This document shows, piece by piece, positions 11,719 through 21,869 of a DNA stretch of 64,000 nt. The stretch comes from Anaspis maculata (Eukaryota; Arthropoda; Insecta; Coleoptera; Scraptiidae). The notes beneath the pieces were generated by a model. That model was not told the origin of the DNA. It saw only the letters and a list, made by a program, of their open reading frames with translations, and did not search any database. The DNA is taken from assembly GCA_949128115.1 (NCBI GenBank), contig OX421962.1:58259787-58323786 (forward strand). Direction: 5' to 3'. The translations under genes and the position numbers were made by a program. Numbering within the stretch: the stretch's first letter is position 1; the number at the start of each line of letters is the position of its first letter.

Positions 11719-11961
11719 CTACCACAACACCAGACCATAGGGCCGGTTCCGTTGGAACTTTACTCTAGTTGTGAAACAATGGTCTGGACAATACCACATC
11801 GGGATCGGGTCTTTTGTTCTGAACAATTTCTTGACTTGAAATCGGTTCCCATCGTGCGAAGAGGGCTCAGGGTGCAATCTAATATTGGAAAAAAGTTCCT
11901 CACGTTCTAACAATTCATCTGTGGATGAGTGGATGGGAGAAAATGAAGAACGGAGGCTCAA
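11719..11961 (-). CDS. Unrecognised 80-codon ORF, possible exon or repeat remnant
   Basis: The frame runs from an ATG at 11961 to a stop at 11719. Composition is balanced, with few low-complexity residues (Ser/Glu/Leu-rich N-terminus, a central VKKLFRTKDPIPMWYCPDH stretch). That is more protein-like than most frames here. No domain is recognised, no splice sites were confirmed, and there is no signal peptide or membrane segment. A decayed transposable-element ORF is an equally good explanation. The other unplaced protein-like frame nearby, at 13589-13831, is on the same strand, but nothing links them. Confidence 0.15.
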   Translation of the reverse strand: MSLRSSFSPIHSSTDELLEREELFSNIRLHPEPSSHDGNRFQVKKLFRTKDPIPMWYCPDHCFTTRVKFQRNRPYGLVLW

Positions 11962-13588
11962 ATCTCAATTAAAAAAACTACCAGGCGGACTACGATTTGT
12001 GAATAATTCTCAGATCATAGGAATGGACGATTTTATAGACCGATGAGAAAAGTGTGTAGAACAGCAAGGAGAACATTTCGCGAAATTGTATCTTTGGTCT
12101 ATAAGTTTTCCGATTTTGTAGTTTTTTAATGTGTAAAAAATTGTTGTTTTTTTTTTAACCATCATCATTAAATTGCTATCGCGACATCAAAGTGTAAAGT
12201 CCTTTCTGCCGGATTTTGTACATGGAGTGGATGGAGGGAGGATAATACGTAAGCACGACCCTTGAGTGATTTTTGCACTACATGCAATATCAAACCGAAA
12301 ATTGAACAAAATAAACCTACTTGAACGAGTAAATAAAACCAATTACATCAAGACTTGCAGTGAAAGTGTGGGAGGTCTTTGAATATTCCATCATATATAG
12401 GTAGCAAGTAGGTAAAGCGTGAGAAGATTAATAACTGAAAATTGCTGGAAGAGCTTTTGACTTTTGGACCAATCTTTTATTTCTTCCAATCATCATGATT
12501 GATTGTTCAGAATCCAAAATACGCTTCACCTTTCTTCTAACAATCGATTAAAACCTCTGGTGGCAGTCTACAGATTACGCATCAGGTGCTTTGTGTTCAG
12601 CCAGCTTCACACTTCCCTGATTTTTAACTAGACACTTGTACAGATTTGCGGTCGAATCTGTATTTTTATAACGATTCCATTAAAACCCGGCAAGTAGGTA
12701 AAACCAGAATCCATAAAACCGCTATTTTAATCGATTAATCAAAAAACGTCTCCGATAAATGAATTCACCACTTGTGTAATAATTAACATTGACTTTCTTA
12801 CCAACTGCAGCATATATATTATCTATACCTACCCGGCCGGAGTGTTGGAAACTTTGCTATGTCTGCGTTGTGATTTCCTGACAGGAAATCTTCCGAATTG
12901 GATACTTCTCAATTTATATAAAGACAATAATAATTTAGGAAATTGAACCAACATTACCAAACAATGTGTGTCCTTAGGTGGGTATGTTTCATAAGCGCAT
13001 TTATTTGAAGAAAGTGGTTGAAATCGTTTCGTGCTTTTGCGTCAAAGTATGAGTAGGTACCTACCTAGGTATTAAAAGTTATGCCACTCGATTAAAAATA
13101 GAAACAATTATGTTTAATTAATGGTGTTTTTTTTATGGATTTAGACCTTAGTTTTCTTATTACCTATTTCTTGTAGGGATTCATGTAGCTTATTCTTATT
13201 AGTTCAAAAACTATCAATATTTATCATTCATACTACCTATTTATCCAAAGTAGGAATAGGTACTTGAGAACACCATTTCACAAGGATTCTGACTATGCCG
13301 GATTAACATGCAATTTGCATAATATCAAGTGAAATACATGAAATACCAAAGTAACGGTAAGAAATCAATTTAGGTAAACTGAAATGGGTCTGAAAATATC
13401 TCTAAAAAATCTCTTAAACGAAACAAAACTTCTGAACTTTTGGCTACGTGTAATAGTAATACCACAGTTGGTACTTATCTATCAAGCACTTTTAAGTTTG
13501 CATAAGTATCTGCACTTATAGTTTGTTGTTATACGCCACGAAATGAACAGGCCTTAAATTATCATTATTAAAAAAACATTTACAACCC
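11962..13588. other. Gene-free AT-rich stretch
   Basis: No supported feature. A TAGGTACCTACCTAGGTA tract lies at 13053-13072. Confidence 0.5.
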
Positions 13589-13831
13589 TCAAGGATTTCG
13601 ATCGGCCTCGAGGTGTATCGCGCGTGTTAAATCATTGTCGCAATAAGTGAAGTCTATTTTCCGGTGAATTTCCGCAAGTTGCTGTGACCGAAGAGAAACG
13701 TCTTTGACAGCCCTACAAAAGACTTGCTCATCGTTCTGGTCTTGACGGATCACGGATAAAATCGATAAGTACCTTTTTGATTCAAAATTCGCCTCTTCTG
13801 TTTCAATATTGAGTGTTGAACCACTCCCCAT
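13589..13831 (-). CDS. Unrecognised 80-codon ORF
   Basis: The ATG at 13831 opens a frame of 80 codons. It stays open about 12 codons further upstream before a stop, so the start is uncertain. The predicted peptide is hydrophilic, mixed alpha-type sequence with a VKDVSLRSQQLAEIHRK segment and no low complexity. It is unlike the surrounding AT-rich noise frames. No family is recognised. It could be an orphan exon, a pseudogene piece, or part of an old element. Confidence 0.18.
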   Translation of the reverse strand: MGSGSTLNIETEEANFESKRYLSILSVIRQDQNDEQVFCRAVKDVSLRSQQLAEIHRKIDFTYCDNDLTRAIHLEADRNP

Positions 13832-13977
13832 AGGAAAAATGCTCTGGTCTTTACTATTGTGCGCTTATTTTTATTGTGCTGTAGAAATGAATATTTGTTT
13901 TGACCATTCTTATTTGAAACGAAATAAATAATATTCGATTAGCGACGAAACCATTTGGAAGATATGGACGATTTTGT

Positions 13978-14064
13978 TTCGATATTCGCTGGAGACACCG
14001 ACTTGAAGATAAGTCACAAACCCGTACCTCATATCAATTGACGGAGGAGCCGTTGATAGCTTGT
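13978..14064. repeat. Dispersed repeat, copy 1 (GGAGACACCGACT family)
   Basis: This segment matches 44296-44410 in the same orientation. Shared blocks include CGATATTC, CTGGAGAC.CCGACT, CACAAACCCGTA, and GGAGGAGCCG followed by GATA.CTTG. The two copies lie 30 kb apart, one intergenic and one intronic. Confidence 0.7.
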
Positions 14065-14718
14065 CTGTCATCAGCGAAACTGCTGGACTTCGATTATCAA
14101 AAAAACTAACTCAAGCATGACACGGAGAATCCGTATTTTCATTGGTAAGTACAAGTAAGATGTTTAATTTTTACACGCAAGGAACAGGGCCACAAGGCGG
14201 ACAAACTGCCCAAATTTGAGTCAGTTACTCAAATTGGCATCTTTGCAAAAGATTCACGAAATCTCATCCTGGAAATGAATAACAGTGAAGAAAATTCAAC
14301 TCAACCCAAACCAGAAGCGGGTCATCCCCTATTTAAGTCACCCAAGCAGCCCTATACTGACTCAATAGAGCCAGTTTTTATGCATACTGGAGGTTGAAGT
14401 TTATGTTGCCATGAATTTACTCCGCCAAAAAAAACACACTAAATCTAAAGTCTGACAAGCAAAATACTAGAAGAATTTGAAAATCCACTTCACTTGAAAT
14501 ATCCTTCCCCCCCCCCCCCGTTCCAAACTCACCGGTAAATCTTTTGGATCAGCTAGATCCGAGGCTAGATCCCATCAGCGAGAGTAACAAGTCGAGACAC
14601 CTATGTCCTTTCTTTTAAGGATAAAAAAAAAAGACCTTAAGAATCACATGGAAAAAACCACCCCATCTTGGTCGCCTCTTCGCCTCTCGTAACTTGGCAA
14701 AGACGATAAGAAGCAGGG

Positions 14719-15100
14719 TTGAACATGAAGGGTTAAACATAAACTTGAAGGACGGAATAATGCGATTGGCAAGGTTTCGGTGCGGCAATGAAGTACGAAC
14801 GAGCAACTACTGGAAGAATGCCGAAGATAGAGAGAGTGTGTCGGGTGTGTGGAGGAGAGGAGGAGACGTTGGAGCACTTGAGAAGATCATGTCAGCAGTC
14901 GTTTATGGAGGACAGAAGTCTGAGGCAATTGTTGGGAGAAGACGAGAAGGGGTTGAAATGGAAGCGAGGATTGACAGGGAAGAAGTGCAGGACCGATGAA
15001 GACAAAACACGCAAAATTAAATTATTTAAGTTGGAATAAATACCATATTCCACGTGACTATGTTAACAATGAATCAAATAAATACAATACAATATACAAT
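14719..15100 (+). mobile_element. 5'-truncated non-LTR retrotransposon with 16 bp TSD
   Basis: ACGATAAGAAGCAGGG occurs directly before (14703-14718) and directly after (15101-15116) the insert, an exact target-site duplication. The insert encodes the C-terminus of a non-LTR ORF2. Frame 1 reads IMRLARFRCGNEVR then NYWKNAED. After one frameshift near 14820, frame 2 reads CRVCGGEEETLEHLRRSC, the Cys-Cys-His-Cys tail motif typical of insect non-LTR elements. A stop near 15037 and an ATACAAT-rich 3' tail follow. It lacks the reverse transcriptase and endonuclease domains, so it is dead on arrival. Confidence 0.92.
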
Positions 15101-15116
15101 ACGATAAGAAGCAGGG

Positions 15117-17425
15117 GCGGATTTGCCACCGGGCGAACCGGGCGAGTGCCCAGAGTGGCAAAATTTCAAAGCTATTTATGAAATGACATTTTGGGCAGCT
15201 GTGAAATTTGGAATTTGCGTTAGAAATATTGTGTTTTCTTCGAAGTCCGGTTAGGTTTTATAGGTCAAATTTCACAGCGGTCCGAGATGTCGTTTCATTT
15301 GAATAGGTCCCTTCGTTTCGGTTTTTTTGAGTGCGCATGTCTGGCGCAAATTTCATAGTTTCGTACACCGATATTGAAAATTAACACTAAAAAAATATTG
15401 TAGTGCACCTAAAATTCCACAAATAATTTGGTTGAATGCTAGATACCATTTTTTATATTCAAAGGAAATGTTTCATTGAAATTGAGTTCAATGATCATTT
15501 GTGGAAGTTCAGGAACAACGAAAATGGCAACAGAGCTTACAACAACAGGACATCGACGCCAACTGTCACTTGTGTCAATTATGATCACACTTCTCGTTTC
15601 TACCTGACCTACATTTCATTTGCTCATGTTTTGACGAAAGAACACAACTTGTTGAAAATGGCTGTACCGAGAAGGAAGTTCAAAGAAGCTAGGAAGAGAT
15701 GCATTTACGGTATGTGTAAAAGTGACAGCCAGGTACTAGTAGCTGGTCAGGCGGCTAGACAGAGCATGCAGCGTTGCCATTCAACTGACAGGTGTTCGAA
15801 AGTTTTCAAAATTTTGAGTTTTCAAGCATGCGCACCTGCCCAAACGAAGTAGCCTATTGTAAATACTATAAATAAGTATTGATGCCGTTCACGTTTCCAA
15901 GAAGTGAACAGTATGCAGTCAAAGACTCAGAGTCATAGAGAACAAGTAGGTAATTGTGTTTACCACTAATCATCATCATTAATTTATTTTGTAAAAAGTG
16001 ATATGGAGATCCTATACCTTTTCTCAACAGCCCCCCTCCCCCGTTCCACTTTTACAGTAGGTAAAGGCGGCATCACTAAGTAGTGCCCATAGGGGCGGCA
16101 AGTTGGTAAAAACGCTCCTGATAAGAAGAGGTCTCTTAATTTCTGTTGGGCTATCTCCCATAAGCATTTCTTGGCTACTTTATTCTGCGATATTTGTACA
16201 AAGACGCTAGAGCACGGTTTCGCGATGGAGCGACCTCCATCGAATCTCAACAAATAGCCAGGCTAGTGCGGTTTTGAACTATTCCTCAGATCTGCGACTT
16301 CAAGCCTATCAAAGAAGTATGATCTCAATATTTTCTCTTCAAAACCGTAGAGTCGCTAACGATCACAAGATGGATGCTTGTGAAGAAAAAAAAAACAAAC
16401 AGAATCCTCAAATTATACGACTATTGTTTAGTTTGGATTAATGTTTTTGAAAGATTTGAAGTGAAAGTATAGATGCAGTGAAGGAGAACAATAAAAAGTG
16501 ATAACATTGAAAATAGCTTAATGGCAAAAAATTACATAAATTCATGTATTCATGTCAAATAGGTACCCTCGATCAGCTCAAATGACCTATTTTGAATAAT
16601 CTGACTTAATTTCAGTTCGCTATCTACATATCTTGTACATACCTCGGTTTTTATATCAAGTATAAGAAATGCGGTTAATTCTTGTCATTACACCCGTCAG
16701 GATTGCTTTTCCTTATTTCTTTGAATTGCAAATTCTTTATTCAAGTAGGTACCTATCTTCTTGTCTACACTGGAAGAATTTTGATGCTGAACGAAATTTT
16801 TGCGCCATGAAAAGACAACAATACCGGGTGATCATTTGGTAATGGGGTATTTGCCTTTTTTTTTATTGGCTTAATCGACAGTGTGGTTAAAAAAAATGCA
16901 CCTGTATTTTTCCATTTTTCTAAATTCCCTAAATTGCGGCTGTAATGCGTGTTTTAAAAATGTATTTGTGACGTCACAAATATACTAAAAGCTAAACAGC
17001 AACACTCCAACACTGTTGGATTGAAAGCTCAAAAAGCTGTTAGAGTGGCGCATCACTATATTTGAAAAATACAGATATGAAAACCTCACTGAAGTTTCCT
17101 TACTGTTACCAACCCTTGAAAAGAAATTGAAAAAAAAAATCTTTCTAACCAATGGATAGGTATATTTTTTACCGGAAATTTTTAGGAAATACTCTTCATT
17201 ACTCTTGTTGATGATTAAAAGTATTTCTAGTCAAATCTATTTCATTAGCAAGTACCCCATTATCCACCCGTAATAATTCCCGATTCCTAGTGAAGATATC
17301 TTTTTTTTTGGTTTAAAAAGTTTGTTTTCCTCCTTATCGGCATTTCTACACCATAGGAGTTGCTGCATTTATTTTAGTTGATATACAAGTGAAAAATCCG
17401 TTTACACAGCACAACACCCAGACCT
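15117..17425. other. Gene-free stretch downstream of the retroelement
   Basis: It begins with GGCGGATTTGCCACCGGGCG, the target of the retroelement insertion. That phrase resembles GGGGCGGATTAACACC at 34815, so the insertion landed in an older repeat. The longest open + frame is 138 codons (15436-15852). It has an unremarkable basic C-terminal half, no recognised domain and no confirmed splice sites, and is not called a gene. Confidence 0.5.
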
Positions 17426-17500
17426 GATACGCCCGGGAATCGAACCCGGGAGCTCTGCTTGCCGAGCAAACACGCAGTTCACTCGACTAGCGTGCCGTCA
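17426..17500 (-). repeat. tRNA-like sequence, probable SINE head or tRNA pseudogene
   Basis: Read on the minus strand this has a perfect B box (GGTTCGATTCC) inside a GC-rich T-arm (CCCGGG/CCCGGG). The A box is degenerate, near TAGTCGAGTG. The anticodon arm TTTGC-TCGGCAA-GCAGA would give anticodon GGC (Ala-like), but position 33 is C, not U. The acceptor stem pairs poorly. These faults argue against a working tRNA and for a tRNA-derived element or decayed gene. Confidence 0.6.
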
Positions 17501-19410
17501 AATATCTATCTTTGAGCAAAAACCTTGTTTTTTTTCCTAAAATATTCCGAATGTCCAATGTGTTTAATGGGGAGAGGTTGAGAAATTTTCAAATATTGTT
17601 TTCATAAAGAGAATTCAATTCCCTTTGATTCGATATTTCACAAAGTAGGTATCTACAAAGTAGGTGTTGTCTTATCAAATTTTGAAATTGGGGTAGAGGG
17701 TAGAGGAGAGCAAAAAAATAAAATTAGGTAGCAGTTTTTCCACCGGAAATTTTCTTCATCGATGCTATTTAAGATGACGCTGACAGAATCTTGAGAGAAG
17801 GGTAGGATTGGTTGAAATTTTTGAAGATATTTTTTCCAGAAAGAGAATTTAATTGTCTTTGATTTGCTGTACTGCAAGGTTGTAATACTTGAAATCCAAA
17901 ACCGAAAGGTATCTATAATACGAATAAACTTTAAGCAAGTAAAGTGAGTATTGCAAGGTACCTAGGTATTATAATTCAAAATTTATGAGTTGGGGACAAT
18001 GCGGCTGAAAATATAGAAACTCTTTATTACGGGTGGACAGCTTTCAAATGATCACCCGGTATGTAATCGTTTGTATGCAAAGTATTGCAAAGTGTTCATT
18101 TGAGAACTTAGCACCATACTATTTCTCACTTTACAATTGTTTGCTAAAAAAAAACAGGTCGATTTTCTATGCGAGACGAGGGGGACATCATATTGCTAGC
18201 ATACTTTTAGTCCTGCTGTTTCACACCCTAGACTACCCTTACAAGAATTTCAAATGGGAATAAGGGTCGGGTTCAAAAGTCTTCTAATCCTTTTTCTAGA
18301 ACATCTATAAAAAAAAAACATCTAAAAACCTGAACTTCTAAAGAATTTTTCAAAGTTCGGAAGCGTTTTTCTTTTTATTCAATAATACATGTATCTGTCT
18401 GAAATACCAGTTGATCTCTTCAGTAAACATCTTAGATTGGAAGGAAACACTTAGAGGTACTCTGGGGTAGATATTTTGATTAATATGAAGAACTTGTTTC
18501 TGCTTCCTGGCAGCTGACGGACTGCGTGGACATGGTTTGAGGCTATTCAGGAAGAGCTTCCGACATTTTCTTAGAAATCGCGTTTTCTATGCTTGGAATG
18601 CTCCCTCTGATGAAGGGCTTATAGTGGTAATAATAAAACACGAACAACAAAATCAAATCTTTTAAACGCAAGCAAAATGAATCACAACCATTAGAACAAC
18701 TATTACCCAACAATGAACTTCCGCAATATGATCATGATCAACCTAACTGAGAATGACCCATCATTGTTAAGGTTCTTTACGTGCTTACCTTGAACAGTCA
18801 ATGTGTTTTGGCCAGGTCATTCTATGTGTGCAATATAAATGACTAAAAAAAGAAGGAGGCTTTATCATAATGTAGGTACTTACTATCAAAAGTGCGATAG
18901 GATACCTACCTCTAATAGTGGTGATATTTTGTTGATATTTACAGATATTTTTCTCTCCTACCTAAGTTCCAATCATTGCTTCAACTTGACGATTTGGTTC
19001 ACTCATCCTTGGTCCTTGGCATTGTGTTGGTATTTGGGAGACTGCGATTACGTAGGTATTCATTGTGCTGGCGGATCATTTTGTAGTCACATCACATGCA
19101 AAATAATCTTACATGAAAGTAGCATTGTTGAAAATGATAAAAATTGAACATGCATAAATGACTTCCGGATATAATCATGTTGTTTGCGGATGATTCCATG
19201 AATCTTCATTGTCATTTTTTTTGCGTCAGTAATCAAATTCGATCTCCAACTACCTACTCGTCAATGAGAAGAAAATATGATGGCTTATTTTTTGGTCTCA
19301 GACTTACATACAGGCATAGGAATTTAAATTTTTAGTTATTTATAATTCTAATTTTGAATTTATCTTTCATGTACGTTTTAACTGAAGAGGACTTTGTTTT
19401 CCAGAATGTA
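17501..19410. other. Gene-free AT-rich stretch
   Basis: No supported exon, TIR or array. The 102-codon frame at 18839-19147 has no recognisable domain. Confidence 0.45.
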
Positions 19411-19416
19411 GGGATG

Positions 19417-19454
19417 ATAGTCCGGATGTTAGGTTGCCACCACCTGGCATTTAA
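19417..19454. repeat. Terminus related to the 35.4-37.5 kb palindrome
   Basis: ATAGTCCGGATGTTAGG followed by CCACC and TGGCATTTAA matches the terminus at 35438 (TAGTCCGGCTGTTAAG, ACCACCTTGCATTTTA). No matching opposite end was found nearby, so only one end is recorded. Confidence 0.5.
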
Positions 19455-19631
19455 TGATTACCTTCACGAGGCCGTTTGATACTAATATTGTACATACCAA
19501 TGCCTCCATTTTAGGAGGAGTTGCCAAAATGGCATTCTGTGCAGACTCTGTATGCATGATAAACAAAAATGAAAAAATAGGTATGACAGTAATTTTTCGT
19601 ATGGCTACCATCATGAATTCACCCTATAAGT

Positions 19632-19700
19632 AGGGCTTAGTGGATCAGTTAGTTGGTGCGAGCCCAACTATCAGTAGGGTAAAGCTTCAAACTTGTCACC
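19632..19700 (+). repeat. Weak tRNA-like head, possible SINE
   Basis: TAGTGGATCAGTTAGTTGG resembles a pol III A box with D-loop. AAGCTTCAAACTT lies about where a B box should be but matches it poorly. No tail or target duplication was seen. Confidence 0.25.
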
Positions 19701-20239
19701 ATTTGCTGTAGCTGTTTTTTATCAAACTAACATTTTCAAGGTACGGTTAGCATTGTCAAGGTTTTTTCTATTAAATGCAAAAAACCGCATCTGAATATCT
19801 TTTGAAATGTGTACGTACGAGGCTCGAAAACCGCACTGTGTTGGAACGCTTTTCGACTGAGGCGAATGCCTTTGTCCCTCGCTTGCATCCCGTAAGCAAA
19901 AAGACGGAAGATGAGACTTGACTGGAAAATTAAACAAAAAGCGACCAAGTCGAGCGACCATTCTGAAAGATTAACTTGCGTAAACACCATCAAAAAGAAT
20001 ACTGCGGTTCAAGGAGTTTTATTGAGGAGCTGCAGAACCTCATCTGTCAGAATATTCAGTTTCATAGGGAAAAGGTTTCATGTTTTTTTTTTTCAACTGG
20101 GAACCCTTCGAAAAATTGTGACAAAAATTATTGGAAAATGTTCAACAACTAATTAGGTAGGTACCTATTGTTTGAAAAATAATTGGTGAAAATCGGCTCA
20201 CGACTTAAATACTTGGGGCAGAGTTCTAATTATTTGTAC

Positions 20240-20710
20240 TTCAGGGCCCCGAACTACATGTGAAATGAGCCTTTGAGCCCATCAGAAGGGTAGGTACCGA
20301 ACCACACCTAACGACCCAAGAGTTCTGAAAACTAAAAAGGGGGGCTCGACATCAGGGGGCCGATAGGGATTGAATCAACCAACCCAAGAAGACACAAGGG
20401 CGCCCGCTTTGGCTTCAAACGGGAAAACCAAACCCAAGTATCACATGAGATATCTGATAGCTACAAAACGATACAAGTAGGGGCATCATCCGGCCTTTAA
20501 ACGACAAGAAAACACCATGGGGCCTTGGTACCGAACCACACAAGAGAGCCGCACACAAAAGAGTTCGCTAGAATACGCCAAAGGGATAAGAAGCATACTG
20601 GAGTTCCGAAAACTACAAAAAACACAATGGGCTTACCGGAGCCCCAAACGACACTTGAAGACACAAAGGGGGGCACACTGATATTTGCAACACTCGTATG
20701 GCCTTCAGTT
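20240..20710. repeat. T-poor degenerate repeat region
   Basis: Strong strand asymmetry (A/C/G-rich, T-poor on +), unlike the flanks. Recurring phrases are ACCGAACCACAC (20299 and 20530), CCCAA followed by GAC or AGAC, and ACACAAGGG-type words. It looks like an old minisatellite with many indels. No supported gene. Confidence 0.5.
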
Positions 20711-20823
20711 TGACCTAGATATCTATAAAATTTGTCAAGCCGATGCGCAGAGCAGGCACAGAGTAAACCAGAACATAATATTATTTTAGTATACCCGATT
20801 CAAACAAAATTAACAGGTTTTAG

Positions 20824-20968
20824 GCCAGTCAAATAAGGAAAGCTAGAGGGAAAAAACTGTTGGAGTTTTGGAAATTTGACTGTTATGTCGGGTGAGGTGT
20901 ATTGATAGACATAATAAAAGTCCCCAACTCTACCTTTTGAGATCGAGCCGCCATCTTGGAAAAATGGT
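20824..20968. repeat. Direct repeat, copy 1
   Basis: This matches 21602-21752 in the same orientation. Shared blocks include GCCAGTCAAATA.GGAAA, TAGAGGGAA, GGAGTTT, AAATTTGAC, AAAAGTCCCC and CTCTACCT. The copies begin 778 bp apart; the sequence between them is not obviously repeated. Confidence 0.75.
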
Positions 20969-21601
20969 CCTTCGATCCAGTTTTCTACTTATATTGCTCT
21001 AACCATCACAGATATAATTGAGTTTCATAAAAAACCAATCTTATAAAATTGTCTACAAAAAAGTTTCATAAAGATGAAGATGTTGGCAGTCTATATCAAA
21101 GCTGAACGTGATAGTTTAGATGAAAAAATTGCAAAAATATTTTTTTTTTTTTTTAATAAAGCAAAAATTTGGCTTTCGTGTTTTACATTTCTAACAGGGC
21201 GGAGTAATGGTTTCAATTGAACATCAATCAGTTTTGATATTTACATATTGTAAGACAAGATTTCAACGGTATCGTGCCTTTACGAGCTTCTGGAATGCTC
21301 GATATGAATTAAACTGAAAGAACAATAACTGAATCTTAAAGTGTTGTCGATCGGTTCTGAAGGAAACATTTCGAAACAAAAGCCATCAGCAAAGGACATT
21401 CAGGAGGTCCAAAAGTTATCCAACTGCATATGAGCCCCATATTGATGTGCCTATACTAATACAAAATAATACAAAATAATCAAATCATAATGTTATAATC
21501 CACCCTGTATAACAAACAGTAATGATACAAAATAAAAGTAGTAAAGCATACCTGATGCCAAAAATACGACCTTCACTTCAAACTTGACTTTAAAAATATA
21601 A

Positions 21602-21752
21602 GCCAGTCAAATAGGGAAAAGTAGAGGGAAGTAACTGTCGGAGTTTCAGAAATTTGACAGAGATGTTCGCTCAGGTATACTAATAAACATACCTACTAAA
21701 AGTCCCCGCACCTCTACCTGTTGCGTTCGAGCCGTTAACTTGAAAAAATGGT
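21602..21752. repeat. Direct repeat, copy 2
   Basis: Partner of 20824-20968. It ends 117 bp before the left terminus of the hAT-type element. Confidence 0.75.
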
Positions 21753-21869
21753 AATGAACTTGATGATATTTTCTCATCAATTCTGAGGTACCTAACATTA
21801 TTATATGAATCCGAATTTTCAGAATTTTCGTTGGTTATTTAGATTTTCATCCCCTAAGAACAACCCCAA

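Noticed and set aside
15436..15852. 138-codon + frame considered as a gene
   Set aside because: No recognised domain, no splice evidence, ordinary AT-rich codon content. Kept only as a note in the gap description.
17426..17500. Functional tRNA-Ala(GGC) on the minus strand
   Set aside because: C at position 33, a poor acceptor stem and a degenerate A box. Described as tRNA-like instead.
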